Part shown: positions 63,502-64,000 of the stretch, piece by piece
Layout of the letters: each line of letters opens with the position of its first letter
Position numbering within the stretch: the first letter of the stretch is position 1
NCBI GenBank assembly: GCA_037074765.1
Contig: JBAMDO010000171.1
Coordinates: 1 to 64,000, forward strand
Direction of reading: 5' to 3'
DNA from: Mansonella perstans
Taxonomy: Eukaryota; Nematoda; Chromadorea; Rhabditida; Onchocercidae
Length of the DNA stretch: 64,000 nucleotides
Program-made: the position numbers and the translations under genes
Notes under the pieces: generated by a model
The model's input: only the letters and a program-made list of their open reading frames with translations
Told to the model about the DNA's origin: nothing
The model's database searches: none

Positions 63502-64000
63502 TGGGATAATATTTTGTTCGAAGGTAAGCTTTTAAGTCTTATATTGCAATAATCATGAAATAATATTATTTCTTAATAATGCAAAATTTGGTAATCGTGA
63601 AGTTATTTACTCATTATTCTGGGTCTGATTTCCTGAATCATAATACTTTTTAGAGATATTGGATCGCTGATAAAAATTTTCATTGAATAATGATCATATT
63701 ATAGTACAGTGTGATTTGAGAATAGCTATTAATGATTAGTTTAATTATTAAATTTCAAGAATTTTGCTTTTCAGAATTTATCAGTTTATTGTACCCGTTG
63801 TTTGAAAAGAAACAAAAGAGAAAAAACAGAGTTTTGTGTTACGGTTTATGCGAATTTTCAAGAATTAACGCAATGTGTAATATTGTATATATATGTATAT
63901 AATGTATATGTATATATGTGTAATGTATATACTTTGTACAAGCAGCATCCATTTGAACACAACTTTTAACCTTAACATTTTGTAGGTCCCTTATGGAACA
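63502..64000 (+). repeat. Type I downstream module, cut by window end
   Basis: Intron-like from GTAAGC (63523) to TTTTGTAG (63985), TA microsatellite at 63883, then the first 15 bp of the distal exon. Confidence 0.6.

Noticed and set aside
1..64000. tRNA, 5S and SL RNA genes
   Set aside because: I looked for GGTTCGAATCC-type B boxes and SL-like sequences and saw none I could support.

Overview
The window is AT-rich, intron-containing nuclear DNA, almost certainly from a nematode. Evidence: (i) the one gene I can name with confidence, ribosomal protein uL3 (rpl-3, minus strand, seven exons between 42618 and 45228), has a nematode-like protein sequence; (ii) its 3' splice sites and the acceptor just upstream of its start fit the nematode TTTTCAG consensus, and the short 18-nt leader suggests spliced-leader trans-splicing. 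A parasitic clade III worm is possible, but I cannot fix the genus. Similarities between segments were judged by eye, so boundaries of repeats are approximate.

Layout. About 41290-47520 is a single-copy island: a degenerate 28S rRNA fragment (minus), a lone 3' exon of an unknown gene, rpl-3 with two or three box C/D snoRNA candidates in its introns, its upstream region, and one possible first exon. A second island without recognisable genes is 60340-61790, and smaller ones are 6790-7690 and 35500-36060. Nearly everything else is a mosaic of segments of 0.5-2 kb present two to more than ten times in both orientations.

The most striking content of the mosaic is a family of at least 16 very small secreted-protein genes (36-111 codons) on both strands, plus truncated relics. 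Each has a nearly constant signal peptide (MMKFIVYL-x-LFIYC), a highly variable Pro/Gly/Ala/Val-rich middle, and, in most copies, a conserved tail (PL-T/N-I/V...Q-S...QHG). Several middles are elastin-like: tetrapeptides VPGG (16011), pentapeptides VPGVG/VPGAG (24758-25060), hexapeptides VPGVGG (51234-51569), and a VGVAPG-containing repeat (58004-58168). A second subfamily (8945, 22066, 38391) is poly-proline. All are preceded by a conserved block of about 120 bp, and most by a divergently oriented ORF with the motif NCGSYTLT. The genes are largely arranged as outward-facing pairs inside inverted repeats.

Other repeated modules carry degraded ORFs: one with weak resemblance to the nematode F-box-associated (FBA_2) domain, one with an EIGIE motif, one with VAAVTTHCGRFNL, and a second signal-peptide ORF (5280, 31512). 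A 623-bp solo LTR with a 5-bp target duplication interrupts the upstream region of the last secreted gene. Most modules appear to be decaying; the secreted family and rpl-3 are the best candidates for active genes.
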